From: Thiogranum sp963752745
Lineage (GTDB): Bacteria > Pseudomonadota > Gammaproteobacteria > DSM-19610
Direction of reading: 5' to 3'
Length of the DNA: 64,000 nt
NCBI GenBank assembly: GCA_963752745.1
Contig: CAVWAK010000037.1
Location: 1-64,000, forward strand
The notes beneath the pieces are model-generated. The model searched no databases. It was not told the origin of the DNA and saw nothing but the letters and a program-made list of their open reading frames with translations. Numbering within the stretch: the first letter of the stretch is position 1; every line of letters starts with the position of its first letter. Shown here piece after piece: positions 8,291 through 17,193 of this stretch. The position numbers were made by a program, and so were the translations under genes.

Positions 8291-8441
8291 TACCGGTGTT
8301 ATTGACCGGCTTCCCCCGGCGAGTGAGGTAGCCGGGCTGATTTGCCGGCGCCGGTCCGTAAATCAGCATTGGTGTGGCCATGCGGTATCGCTACAATAGC
8401 TCGCTACAGACTACTCAATATTGAATGACCGGATATCTATT

Positions 8442-10121
8442 ATGAGCAAAAAACTCAACCGCTTTAGCGCCCGAATCACAGAACCTCGCTCGCAGGGAGC
8501 CTCGCAGGCCATGCTTTACGGCACCGGCCTCACCAATGAGGACATGGCCAAGGCCGAAGTGGGTATCTCCAGTGTCTGGTGGGAAGGCAATACCTGCAAT
8601 ATGCACCTCAATGACCTGGCTGCCCTGGTCAAGAAAGGCGTGGTAGAAGCAGGGTTGGTTGGCATGCGTTTCAATACCATTGGCGTCAGCGACGGGATTT
8701 CCATGGGCACCGATGGTATGAGCTATTCGCTGCAGTCGCGAGACATCATCGCCGACTCTATCGAAACAGTGATGAATGCCCAGTGGTACGACGCCAATAT
8801 TTCAATTCCTGGTTGTGACAAGAATATGCCTGGCGTGCTGATTGCGATGGGCCGTGTCAACCGCCCTGCGTTGATGGTCTACGGCGGAACTATCAAGCCC
8901 GGTCACTGGAAAGGAGCAACTCTGGATATTGTGTCAGCGTTCCAGAGCTATGGTGAATATATTGCCGGTAAAATTGATGATAGTGAGCGTGAGCAGATCG
9001 TTGCCAACTCCTGCCCGGGTGCGGGTGCCTGTGGAGGGATGTATACCGCCAATACCATGGCTTCGGCGATTGAGGCGATGGGAATGAGTCTGCCCTACAG
9101 TTCTTCTGTGCCTGCGGTTGATTCCGGCAAGCTGGATGAATGCAAACGCGCCGGTAGCGCTATTCGCTACCTGTTGGAAAATGATATTAAACCGCGCGAT
9201 ATTATGACCCGCGAGGCATTTGAGAATGCGATGGTGATGGTTATGGCCACTGGTGGTTCGACCAATGCTGTGTTGCATTTGATCGCTATGGCACGTGCGG
9301 TAGATGTGCCAATGGATATTGGGGATTTTCAAAAAACCAGCGACCGTGTGCCGTTCCTGGCAGACCTTAAACCTTCCGGTAAATACGTGATGGAAGACCT
9401 GCACAATGTTGGAGGTACGCCGGCGGTGATGAAGTATCTGCTGGAGCAGGGTCTGATTAACGGCGAGTGCATGACGGTGACCGGCAAGACCATTGCAGAG
9501 AATCTGGCGGAACTTCCCGGCTTGACAGCCGGGCAGGAAGTTTTCATGCCGATGGACAAGCCGATCAAGGAGACTGCGCATATCCAGATTCTCAGGGGTA
9601 ACCTGGCGCCCGGCGGTTCGGTGGCAAAAATTACCGGTAAGGAAGGCCTGAAATTTTCCGGTCCCGCACGGGTCTTTGACCGGGAAGAAGCGATGCTTGA
9701 GGGACTTGAGAAAGGTCAAATTCAGAAGGGTGATGTTGTCGTAATTCGCTACGAAGGTCCCAAGGGTGGACCAGGTATGCCTGAAATGTTAACCCCGACT
9801 TCGGCGATCATGGGCGCCGGTCTTGGCAAGGATGTGGCGCTGATCACCGATGGCCGATTCTCCGGTGGCTCGCACGGCTTCATCATCGGGCACGTGGTGC
9901 CGGAGGCGCAGGAGGGTGGTCCTATCGGACTCATCCGCGATGGAGACGTGATTAGCATCGATGCCGGTAAGCAACAGCTCGATGTTGATATCAGTGATGC
10001 CGAGATGGAGAAGCGTCGAAGCGAGTGGGTTATGCCGCCCTACATTGCCAGGCGCGGTACGTTGTATAAGTACATCAAGAACGTCAAGGACGCCTCGCTG
10101 GGCTGTGTGACGGATGAATAG
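8442..10121 (+). CDS. ilvD: Dihydroxy-acid dehydratase
   Basis: A 559-residue enzyme that dehydrates 2,3-dihydroxy acids to 2-oxo acids in isoleucine and valine synthesis. It carries the Fe-S ligands in CNMH, CDKNMPG and CPGAGACGGMYTANTM, plus the C-terminal GRFSGGSHGFIIGHV. Length fits the shorter IlvD subgroup. I place the start at ATG 8442 (MSKKLNRFS), not the TTG 21 bases upstream. It is monocistronic and converges with tag. No leader-peptide attenuator was recognised. Confidence 0.95.
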   Translation: MSKKLNRFSARITEPRSQGASQAMLYGTGLTNEDMAKAEVGISSVWWEGNTCNMHLNDLAALVKKGVVEAGLVGMRFNTIGVSDGISMGTDGMSYSLQSRDIIADSIETVMNAQWYDANISIPGCDKNMPGVLIAMGRVNRPALMVYGGTIKPGHWKGATLDIVSAFQSYGEYIAGKIDDSEREQIVANSCPGAGACGGMYTANTMASAIEAMGMSLPYSSSVPAVDSGKLDECKRAGSAIRYLLENDIKPRDIMTREAFENAMVMVMATGGSTNAVLHLIAMARAVDVPMDIGDFQKTSDRVPFLADLKPSGKYVMEDLHNVGGTPAVMKYLLEQGLINGECMTVTGKTIAENLAELPGLTAGQEVFMPMDKPIKETAHIQILRGNLAPGGSVAKITGKEGLKFSGPARVFDREEAMLEGLEKGQIQKGDVVVIRYEGPKGGPGMPEMLTPTSAIMGAGLGKDVALITDGRFSGGSHGFIIGHVVPEAQEGGPIGLIRDGDVISIDAGKQQLDVDISDAEMEKRRSEWVMPPYIARRGTLYKYIKNVKDASLGCVTDE

Positions 10122-10124
10122 GCG

Positions 10125-10694
10125 CTAGCGCTGGCAAGCAAGGTGTTGCGGACAATTGATCAGATGATCATTGACCATGCCAATGGCTTGCATATATGCG
10201 TAGCAGATAGTGCTGCCGACAAACTTGAAGCCCCGCTTCTTCAGCGCCTTGCTCATGGCGTCTGATTCTCTCGTGGTCGCTGGCACCTGTTTCATTGAGC
10301 GCCAGTGATTAACGCGTGGCCGTCCATCCATGAACTGCCAGATAAAGTCGCTGAAACTCCCCTGGCTATCCATAATCTCCAGGTAGGCCTGCGCGTTGCT
10401 GGTGGCAGCATTGATCTTTAGCTTGTTGCGCACAATGCCGGGGTTGCCCAGTAGCGCTGTGATTTTCTTGCTCGAGTAGCGGGCCATCCTGGTCGCGTCG
10501 AAGTTGTCGAAAGCCTGTCGGTAGTTTTCGCGTTTGCGCAGTATGGTTATCCAGCTAAGGCCTGCCTGCGCGCCTTCCAGAATGAGCATTTCAAACAGGT
10601 GTTCATCCGAGTGGCTGGGGACCCCCCATTCACTATCATGGTAGGCCAGATAGAGCGGATCATTGCCCGCCCAGGGGCAGCGTGCCTGCTTCAG
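10125..10694 (-). CDS. tag: DNA-3-methyladenine glycosylase I, CTG start
   Basis: A 189-residue base-excision repair glycosylase removing 3-methyladenine. The first internal ATG would give only 154 residues and lose essential sequence, because upstream in the same frame is RCPWAGNDPLYLAYHDSEWG, the family N-terminus with zinc ligands Cys and His. The other two ligands are at the C-terminus in DHLINC. The frame is closed by TAA 12 codons upstream of RC and has no ATG, GTG or TTG. A CTG at 10694 overlaps the stop of the upstream SH3 gene as CTGA, the arrangement usually seen as ATGA, so I infer a CTG start with translational coupling. Confidence 0.85.
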   Translation of the reverse strand: MKQARCPWAGNDPLYLAYHDSEWGVPSHSDEHLFEMLILEGAQAGLSWITILRKRENYRQAFDNFDATRMARYSSKKITALLGNPGIVRNKLKINAATSNAQAYLEIMDSQGSFSDFIWQFMDGRPRVNHWRSMKQVPATTRESDAMSKALKKRGFKFVGSTICYAYMQAIGMVNDHLINCPQHLACQR

Positions 10695-11359
10695 AGCGTG
10701 TCCCAGCTGGATTTTTTACGCCAGCGTATGCGTGGAATGATCAGGCCGATAATCATGCCGAGGATGATGACGCCTGCTCCAACCATGAACCAGTCACGGG
10801 CAGTTCTGTCTTTCAATCCCTCATTCTCCTGCTTAAGGGTTTGTGCCTGGCGTTCGTAAGCAACGATCTTGCTTTTCAGGTCCTTGTTTTCGGCATCGAT
10901 TGCCAGTGCGCTTGAAGCTGTGCGGCGGATAGCCTCCAGTTCCTGGCTCAATTTGCGGTTTTCTTTGCTCAGTGAGCCACGTTCCTGGTCGATGCTGCCT
11001 TTCGCATTTTTCAGTTCGCCGACCGAACCGCTCAGTTTGCGGTTTTCGAGTTCCAGGCGCGCCAGTTCTTTCTCAGCCTCGGCAAGCCGGTCACGAGCCG
11101 CTTTACCTTTCATTAAGTAGCGGTTCAGCACCCAGCCTTCCACGCCGCCTGCTGAACGCACACGGCTGTAACCGTTCTGCTGATCGACTTCCAGCACTTC
11201 AAGTGCAGTACCGCTGGGCAACATGCGCAGAATCTTGAACTGTGTACCCTTGCCGGTACGCATCTGTATTTCCAGGCGGTCACTAACATAACGGGTTTCC
11301 GCCTGGGCCAGGCCAGAGATAGCGGCAACGAGTACGAGAAAAAGGCTGGTGGCTTTCAC
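10691..11359 (-). CDS. SH3-domain membrane protein (TIGR04211/YgiM family)
   Basis: A 222-residue envelope protein. A signal peptide (ends GLAQA), a bacterial SH3 domain (about 22-85, YVSDRLEIQMRTGKGTQFKI), a long coiled coil (about 88-180) and a C-terminal transmembrane helix (MVGAGVIILGMIIGLIIP) with basic tail are visible. This is the layout of E. coli YgiM. The function is unknown, though the SH3 domain suggests peptidoglycan contact. It starts at GTG 11359 behind GGGGAG. Its stop overlaps the CTG start of tag. Confidence 0.88.
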   Translation of the reverse strand: MKATSLFLVLVAAISGLAQAETRYVSDRLEIQMRTGKGTQFKILRMLPSGTALEVLEVDQQNGYSRVRSAGGVEGWVLNRYLMKGKAARDRLAEAEKELARLELENRKLSGSVGELKNAKGSIDQERGSLSKENRKLSQELEAIRRTASSALAIDAENKDLKSKIVAYERQAQTLKQENEGLKDRTARDWFMVGAGVIILGMIIGLIIPRIRWRKKSSWDTL

Positions 11360-11466
11360 TTAGGCTCCCCTGGATACCTGCGTTTGACGAATGTTGGAAA
11401 TCGGCATTGTAACGGAATCGGCGTTGACTCCATAATAATCCTGTTATTTCTATAAAGGGAGGCAGT

Positions 11467-12015
11467 ATGCGTCTGTCTGTTGATGGAGGCTGGGTAGAAG
11501 GAGCGCGCCGGCTGCTGTCGCCGAATTGCGACTCTCGTCCGGACGATTGTGCCATCTCCCTGATAGTGGTCCATGGTATCAGCCTGCCGCCTGGTGAGTA
11601 CGGAGGACACTGGATTGATGATCTTTTCACCAACCGGCTGGACGCCCGGGCACATCCCTATTTCGCCAGCATTGCAGATCTGGAAGTCTCCAGCCACGTG
11701 TTGATTCGGCGCGACGGTGAGATGGTGCAGTATGTGCCGTTTACGCAGCGGGCCTGGCACGCAGGCCAGTCCAATTTTCAAGGTCGAGAGGCCTGTAATG
11801 ATTATGCGATTGGTATTGAGCTTGAAGGCCAGGATGATCAGTCCTACGAGGCGGTACAGTATCAGCGGCTTGCTGAACTGGTTACTGTCCTGCGTGAGCA
11901 ATTCCCGGCTATTGGCGCTGAAGCGGTTGTCGGTCATTGCGATATCGCGCCTGGCAGGAAATCTGATCCGGGCCTGGCGTTCGACTGGGAGCACCTAAAA
12001 TCCCTGCTGGCTTGA
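11467..12015 (+). CDS. ampD: N-acetyl-anhydromuramyl-L-alanine amidase
   Basis: A 182-residue cytoplasmic zinc amidase that splits the peptide from 1,6-anhydro-MurNAc during cell-wall recycling and so keeps AmpR-type beta-lactamase induction off. Zinc ligands and catalytic residues are visible as the His of LIVVHGIS, the His of VGHCDIAPGRKSDPG and its Asp. A strong ribosome site (GGGAGG) precedes the ATG. There is no signal peptide, as expected for AmpD. It is followed by ampE. Confidence 0.95.
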   Translation: MRLSVDGGWVEGARRLLSPNCDSRPDDCAISLIVVHGISLPPGEYGGHWIDDLFTNRLDARAHPYFASIADLEVSSHVLIRRDGEMVQYVPFTQRAWHAGQSNFQGREACNDYAIGIELEGQDDQSYEAVQYQRLAELVTVLREQFPAIGAEAVVGHCDIAPGRKSDPGLAFDWEHLKSLLA

Positions 12016-12071
12016 CAGCTTGCCTGAGCAGGCGTTAGCGTGCCTGTAAGTTCCCGGCCAGATCAATAACA

Positions 12072-12938
12072 ATGACCCTGATTTCCGCACTGCTTGGTAT
12101 CGCTGCCGATCGTCTGTTGACGCATCTGCATGAATACCGTCACTACGATCATTTCCTCAAATATATCGCCTGGATGCGAGAACGCATCAGTGGCCCGGCC
12201 TGGGAAAATATCGGCGGTCTGCTGCTTGTCGTGTTTCCGCTGTGGCTCACTGTCGGCCTGTTGCAAATCTGGATCAGCGACTGGTTGTTTGGCCTTGTTG
12301 GCTTACTGTTCTATATCGCTGTGTTTGTGTATTGCATGGGGCCACGGGACCTGGCCGTTGATGTCGATACTTATTGCGAAGTTTGCAATACCAGTGACGA
12401 TGAGTTGCGTCAGCGTGCTGCAGGACGTTTACTAAGAGGCGAAGCGCCGCCAGACGATGAAACAGAATGCACGCACCGGGTGACACGGGCCGTACTGCTG
12501 GAAGCGAATGATCGTCTGTTCGCAGTGTTGTTCTGGTTTGTGTTGCTTGGGCCGGTCGGAGCCGTCATGTATCGCAGTGCCGCTGTTCTTTACTACCAGT
12601 ATCGCGAACAGGGCGGATTCACTGACAGCATTGCCTGGTTGTACGCGGTGATGCTCTGGTTACCAACCCGGCTGGTCGCGTTGGGCTATGCGCTTACCGG
12701 GCACTTCGATTCAGCTTTGGCTGCCTGGAGGCTGGCGCACCAGAACCACCCTGAAGGCGTTGCCGGTTCCGAGCAGGTGTTAACGGAAACGGGAGAGGGT
12801 GCGCTGGGATTGGCTGACGATGACTATGTCGGCGACAGGGTTTCACCGGTGCGTAGTGCCATGCGACTGGTCTGGCGTGCGTTAACTGTCTGGCTGATAG
12901 CGTTGTCCTTACTGGTGTTGGCCGGCTGGCTTGGCTGA
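12072..12938 (+). CDS. ampE: AmpE-type inner membrane protein
   Basis: A 288-residue membrane protein with about four transmembrane helices. The N-terminus (LLGIAADRLLTHLHEYR) and central MGPRDLAVDVDTY motif are characteristic of AmpE. AmpE is encoded with ampD and has been proposed as a sensor in beta-lactam response, but its biochemical role is unresolved. It lies 56 bp after ampD and its end overlaps the kinase gene by 8 bp, so these three are probably co-transcribed. Confidence 0.9.
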   Translation: MTLISALLGIAADRLLTHLHEYRHYDHFLKYIAWMRERISGPAWENIGGLLLVVFPLWLTVGLLQIWISDWLFGLVGLLFYIAVFVYCMGPRDLAVDVDTYCEVCNTSDDELRQRAAGRLLRGEAPPDDETECTHRVTRAVLLEANDRLFAVLFWFVLLGPVGAVMYRSAAVLYYQYREQGGFTDSIAWLYAVMLWLPTRLVALGYALTGHFDSALAAWRLAHQNHPEGVAGSEQVLTETGEGALGLADDDYVGDRVSPVRSAMRLVWRALTVWLIALSLLVLAGWLG

Positions 12939-13839
12939 CAAATCCCCGTTTCGCCTGGGTGTTGATCTGGGCGGTACCAAAATTGAGATCATTGCGCTGG
13001 ATCAATCTGGCGAAGTCCGTTTACGTCACCGTGTCGATACGCCAAAGGGTGAATATACGGCCACTCTTGAGGTAATTGCCGGGCTTGTCACAGGTGCCGA
13101 GCAAAGGCTGGGGTGTAATGCCAGCCTGGGTATTTGTACTCCTGGCGCGGTGTCTCCCGCGACCGGCTTGTTGAAAAATTCCAATTCGGTGTGTTTGAAC
13201 GGTAAGCCTTTGCTGCAGGATCTGCAGCAAAGACTGCAGCGTGATGTACGCATTGCCAACGACGCTGATTGCTTTGCCCTGTCGGAAGCGACGGATGGCT
13301 GTGCAGCCGGTGCCGCCAGTGTGTTCGGTGTAATCGTCGGTACGGGCACTGGCGGGGGGCTGGTAATAAATGGAAAACTGCTGGCGGGGCCGAATGCTAT
13401 TGCCGGGGAATGGGGGCATAACCCCTTGCCGTGGGCGAAAGATTCGGAGCTGCCAGGGCCTGACTGTTATTGCGGTAATAGCGGCTGTATCGAGACCTGG
13501 CTGTCGGGGCCGGGAATGGAGCGTGACTATCAGCAGGCGGCTGGCAGGTCGTTGCCGAGTGACATTATTGCCGAGCAGGATAAGCAGGGAGATGCCGCGG
13601 CGTCTGCTTGCCTGGATCGTTATATTGGCAGGATGGCACGGGCACTTGCGAGCATCATCAATGTTGTCGACCCGGAAGTTATTGTGCTGGGAGGTGGTGT
13701 CAGCAATATCGATCGCCTTTATCTGGATGTGCCGGGCCAATGGGGTCGGTATGTGTTCTCCGATCGTGTCGATACGCGCCTGGTAAAATCGTTATTCGGT
13801 GATTCGAGTGGCGTGCGTGGTGCTGCCTGGCTGTGGTGA
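12931..13839 (+). CDS. mak: ROK-family sugar kinase (fructokinase/Mak type)
   Basis: A 302-residue cytoplasmic kinase with ATP phosphate-binding motif LGVDLGGTKIE and the ROK zinc motif GHNPLPW followed by CYCGNSGCIETWLSGPG. This fits the Mak fructokinase branch of ROK; the exact sugar cannot be fixed from sequence. It probably starts at TTG 12931, inside the end of ampE (8-bp overlap), which implies coupled translation. There is no ATG near the N-terminus. Confidence 0.88.
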   Translation: MADKSPFRLGVDLGGTKIEIIALDQSGEVRLRHRVDTPKGEYTATLEVIAGLVTGAEQRLGCNASLGICTPGAVSPATGLLKNSNSVCLNGKPLLQDLQQRLQRDVRIANDADCFALSEATDGCAAGAASVFGVIVGTGTGGGLVINGKLLAGPNAIAGEWGHNPLPWAKDSELPGPDCYCGNSGCIETWLSGPGMERDYQQAAGRSLPSDIIAEQDKQGDAAASACLDRYIGRMARALASIINVVDPEVIVLGGGVSNIDRLYLDVPGQWGRYVFSDRVDTRLVKSLFGDSSGVRGAAWLW

Positions 13840-13851
13840 CCGATGCGGAAT

Positions 13852-14616
13852 TTAGGCAAGGCTTTTTAGTGATGCCAGTACCGGTAAAGTTAACTGGTAC
13901 TGGCTGGCGAGTTGTAGTGCACGTTGCAAGCGTGCCGGTGCGCTGCGTCCCATGCACTTGTGATCAGGGTCACCCTCGAACGCTTCTATCATGCCGGCAA
14001 TCAGGCGGTCTGATTCCAGAGTCCCGCCTGTCAGTTGCTCCTGTATCTGGATGACTTCTGTAGCCACATCATTTGCCAGGTCACGGTGCTGTGACCAGAG
14101 CTCGCTCACTGTTCCTCCCGTTTCCAGCCCGGCGATATTGGTCGTAAGGATATAGATATTTTTACGTACCAGTTCAAACAACAGTTCTGATTCGTCGCCC
14201 AGTACACGAACCGGAATATCAATATTACCCAATGCAGTTTTCAGCAGGTCCGCATGGGGGCCGTAGGCCGGTGAAGGAATAAGTACCTTGGCATCCTGCC
14301 CCTTTTTCTTTTCAAACCAGACCGAAATTATGGTGGGATCGGTATAGCTGTAGTGTTGCCAGTCACCGGGCAGTAGTTCGTTTTGTAGCAGGACCAGCTT
14401 GTCACGCCACGCTGACGGGAGTGTTTCAAGGCTGTTGTGAAGATCTTTCTCAGCGACTGCAAGGAGAACAAGTTCCGGGTCTGTTAATTCAGCAGACACT
14501 TTTTCCAGGGACATCTCGCGGGTGACCGGAAATACCGGGTAACCGCTGCGTAGAAAGCCGCGGGCGAATACGCCGCCCATTTCCCCAATGCCAATAATGA
14601 CGATGGCTTTTTTCAC
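13852..14616 (-). CDS. Rossmann-fold NAD(P)-binding protein of unknown function
   Basis: A 254-residue protein with an N-terminal dinucleotide-binding motif (IIGIGEMGGVFARGFLRSGYPV) like that of ketopantoate reductase and 6-phosphogluconate dehydrogenase relatives. Next comes a hydrophobic strand ELVLLAVAEKD, and the C-terminal half is helical. I cannot name a substrate. It converges with the ROK kinase and lies downstream of the TonB-like gene on the same strand, 65 bp away. Confidence 0.7.
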   Translation of the reverse strand: MKKAIVIIGIGEMGGVFARGFLRSGYPVFPVTREMSLEKVSAELTDPELVLLAVAEKDLHNSLETLPSAWRDKLVLLQNELLPGDWQHYSYTDPTIISVWFEKKKGQDAKVLIPSPAYGPHADLLKTALGNIDIPVRVLGDESELLFELVRKNIYILTTNIAGLETGGTVSELWSQHRDLANDVATEVIQIQEQLTGGTLESDRLIAGMIEAFEGDPDHKCMGRSAPARLQRALQLASQYQLTLPVLASLKSLA

Positions 14617-14681
14617 GCTGCTTGCCCTGCTGAAGAAGAGAGAGACGCGATTATACCGACGATCGACAGCGCTGGCAGGTT

Positions 14682-15371
14682 TCAGCTGTCGAGCAGTTGG
14701 TAGTGCACAGGTATCATTAAATTAAGTGGTTGTCCGTGCAACAGGTCTTCGGCTTCTGGCAAGTGCCTGATTGCTTTGGCGGCTTTGAGCGCGGAACGGT
14801 CCAGTACCCCATACCCTGATGTTGTGGCGATATGCCAGTTACTCAGGCTGCCATTGTTATCAACCTGCAGTGACAGGGTTACCTGGCCCTGCCAACCACG
14901 CTTGCGTGCCAGCCAGGGATATTCGAAGTTACTGGCCAGTCGATTTTGCAATGCCGCGCTGATGGTTTTGTTGACGTTCAGCGTGCTGCTCGTGTGAGTA
15001 TTTGCAACCGCAAGGTGTCGCGTTGTGATGGCCCTGTTACTGATAGTCTCAGCGGCTTTTGGTGCCGTCTTGCCAATGCCGGACGTTTTAACAGGCGGGT
15101 ACGGATTCAGAGTGTTGGCCTTGTTGATGGATACCGGTTTTCTCCGGGCTGGCTTGTCATGGTTACCAGGTAGTGCCTTTGGAGTAATTTCCAGTGCGGC
15201 GAATTCCTGCTGCTGTTCAGGCTGTGGGGAAGGTTTTACTACCGTGACACTTAAAGCCTGGGTCTTGCCGCCAATAGCCAGCGTCAGCGGCTGCTGCGCA
15301 CTGTTCTGGTACAGGAGCCCGGCGTGAACTGCCAGTGAAGCAGCTAGAAAAACGGTCAGTTGGAGATTCAT
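14682..15371 (-). CDS. TonB-family energy-transducing protein
   Basis: A 229-residue protein with an N-terminal membrane anchor (about 5-20), a polar, proline- and lysine-containing periplasmic linker, and a C-terminal TonB domain (YPWLARKRGWQGQVTLSLQV, then SGYGVLDRSALKAAKAI). TonB proteins transmit proton-motive force to outer-membrane receptors for iron chelates or vitamin B12. No exbB/exbD or receptor gene adjoins, so it may use remote partners. Confidence 0.85.
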   Translation of the reverse strand: MNLQLTVFLAASLAVHAGLLYQNSAQQPLTLAIGGKTQALSVTVVKPSPQPEQQQEFAALEITPKALPGNHDKPARRKPVSINKANTLNPYPPVKTSGIGKTAPKAAETISNRAITTRHLAVANTHTSSTLNVNKTISAALQNRLASNFEYPWLARKRGWQGQVTLSLQVDNNGSLSNWHIATTSGYGVLDRSALKAAKAIRHLPEAEDLLHGQPLNLMIPVHYQLLDS

Positions 15372-15499
15372 TAGCGTGGTGTTGCCGGATGGTTAGCTGG
15401 ACCGGACTGTACAAATTAACGTGGTGTGTGTCAATTTGTATTATCCGTAACATGTTGAATTATATATTTATAATAATTTAGCTCTAAATGCGCTTGTAA

Positions 15500-15517
15500 A
15501 AGTCATACGTATGACTT
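15500..15517. promoter_or_regulatory. 18-bp perfect palindrome, probable TetR operator
   Basis: AAGTCATACGTATGACTT is a perfect palindrome. It lies about 40 bp upstream of the reductase start (15556) and just downstream of an AT-rich stretch that could hold the promoter. A TetR-family gene is encoded two genes along in the same direction, which makes autorepression of the whole unit the simplest reading. The symmetry is seen; the binding protein is inferred. Confidence 0.6.
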
Positions 15518-15555
15518 ATTTTCTAGCGCTGGTTGTGCAAGGCTTGAGTGGGGTT

Positions 15556-16581
15556 ATGGCTACTATTTTGATTACCGGTGCAAACGGGTTCGTGGGCAGC
15601 CACGTGCTCGAAGCTGCCGGAACAGAAACCGGTCATCGCTGGATCGCCGCCTGCCGGCACCCGGATAAATTACCCTTCGCATTCGACGGCGAAATTCGTA
15701 GCGGTGATCTGCGCGACAAAAGCTATCGAGCAAGGATGTTGAGCGGTGTCGATGCTGTCATTCATGCTGCGGCGTGGACATCTCTGTGGGGGCACCGGAA
15801 ACAGTCCAATGCCCTGTTTTATGAGCCGAGCGCCGCGCTGCTGGAGGATGCGGTCGAGGCCGGGATAAAGAGGTTTGTGTTTCCAGGTACCACCAGCGCA
15901 GCGCCTTCAGGGTTTGCTGACGCAGGGTTACCAGGTGTCCAGCCGTTATTCTGGCCGCACCTGTGCAATGTTACGCGTATCGAAAACCGCATGCGTGAAC
16001 TGGCGTCGCAACAATCGACGATGGTTAGCCTGCGCTGTGGCCTGTTTGCCGGCAAGCGTTACAATCTCGGGTTGCTGCCCATTTTGCTGCCTCGCCTGAA
16101 AACGCACCTGGTGCCCTGGATTGCCGGTGGAAGCACCAGTATGCCGATTGTTTCCGGGTGCGACCTGGGACAGGCTTTTGTGAAGGCGGCCGTTACTGAT
16201 GATTTGAACGGTTATGAGCAGTTTCAGATTGTTGGCCCGGAGGTGCCTACAGCCAGAGAGGTGATCGACTACCTGCATGCAGACTTTGGCTATCCGCGAC
16301 CACACTTTTCCGTGCCGTTTCCGGTAGGTTACGCGTTTGCGGCATTGATGGAATATCTCGATCCGCTGGTACCCTGGGACCCGCTGGTAGTGCGCAGTAT
16401 TATCCACTTGCTGGAAGAAACATGCCCGGATAATGGTCCGGCAATGCAGCGGCTCGGCTATCGGCCAGCGATTGGTTGGAAAACGGCCATCGCTGAGCAG
16501 TTGGCAGAAATGCGGCAACGACAGCATCATCCTATGAAAATGGCGGTGTCCCAGGTTGATGAACCCCGGCGGGTAGAGTAA
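15556..16581 (+). CDS. Extended SDR / NAD-dependent epimerase-like protein
   Basis: A 341-residue Rossmann-fold protein with the N-terminal GANGFVGSHVLEAA motif and VDAVIHAAAWTS. These are hallmarks of extended short-chain dehydrogenases. The usual catalytic Tyr-x3-Lys is not evident: that part of the sequence reads FWPHLCNVTRIENRM. It may be a binding or regulatory relative or use different chemistry. I take ATG 15556 as start; an ATG at 15511 lies inside the palindrome. It is followed by a TetR gene, probably in one operon. Confidence 0.8.
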   Translation: MATILITGANGFVGSHVLEAAGTETGHRWIAACRHPDKLPFAFDGEIRSGDLRDKSYRARMLSGVDAVIHAAAWTSLWGHRKQSNALFYEPSAALLEDAVEAGIKRFVFPGTTSAAPSGFADAGLPGVQPLFWPHLCNVTRIENRMRELASQQSTMVSLRCGLFAGKRYNLGLLPILLPRLKTHLVPWIAGGSTSMPIVSGCDLGQAFVKAAVTDDLNGYEQFQIVGPEVPTAREVIDYLHADFGYPRPHFSVPFPVGYAFAALMEYLDPLVPWDPLVVRSIIHLLEETCPDNGPAMQRLGYRPAIGWKTAIAEQLAEMRQRQHHPMKMAVSQVDEPRRVE

Positions 16582-16611
16582 AGCCTGGTTATTTTGTATC
16601 GTGTGTTCCCT

Positions 16612-17181
16612 ATGGTTAGCAAAGGTCAACAGGTACGCGAACGCATTGTCGATGCGGCAAACAGGCTGTTTTATGAGCGCGGTTTTAATCGGACCTCTTT
16701 CAGTGATATAGCTGATGCTGCAGATATTCCGCGCGGGAATTTTTATTACTATTTTAAATCGAAAGATGAGATTCTCGGCGCTGTTATCGACGCCAGGCTG
16801 GATGATATTTCCAGTATGCTTGACACTTGGAACGAGACTATTGATAGCCCGAGGGATCGTCTGAAACGCTACCTGAGGATTGCTGTCAACGAGGCGCCAC
16901 AGGTTGTGCTTCATGGCTGTCCAATGGGGTCATTGAACCAGGAATTAATCAAGGATCAGGATGTATTGCGGGAGCAGGCCAGGAAAATGTTTGACCTGTT
17001 CGGTGGCTGGCTTGAAGAGCAGTTTAGTGCGCTCGGAAAGAGTGGGGATGTCGCATCCGAACTGGCAAGGCATCTGCAAGGCAGGATGCAGGGGATTGCG
17101 TTGTTGGGTGCGGCCTACAGCGATACAGAATTTATAACACGGGAAGTCCGGCAGCTGACGCATTGGCTTGAAGAGCTATAG
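16612..17181 (+). CDS. TetR-family repressor
   Basis: A 189-residue repressor. The N-terminal helix-turn-helix region reads RIVDAANRLFYERGFNRTS then DIADAADIPRGNFYYYFKSK. The C-terminal domain has a GCPMGSLNQEL segment that recalls the NemR/AcuR branch, where a cysteine senses electrophiles. ATG 16612 is preferred over the upstream start at 16594. It sits 30 bp after the reductase and 12 bp before a small conserved gene. It is the likely binder of the palindrome at 15500. Confidence 0.88.
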   Translation: MVSKGQQVRERIVDAANRLFYERGFNRTSFSDIADAADIPRGNFYYYFKSKDEILGAVIDARLDDISSMLDTWNETIDSPRDRLKRYLRIAVNEAPQVVLHGCPMGSLNQELIKDQDVLREQARKMFDLFGGWLEEQFSALGKSGDVASELARHLQGRMQGIALLGAAYSDTEFITREVRQLTHWLEEL

Positions 17182-17193
17182 GGTAGAGTCACC

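Noticed and set aside
8046..8381. 111-codon minus-strand frame after the Crp/Fnr gene
   Set aside because: Antisense to the regulator and the YgaP-like remnant; low-complexity translation; the plus strand carries real family homology.
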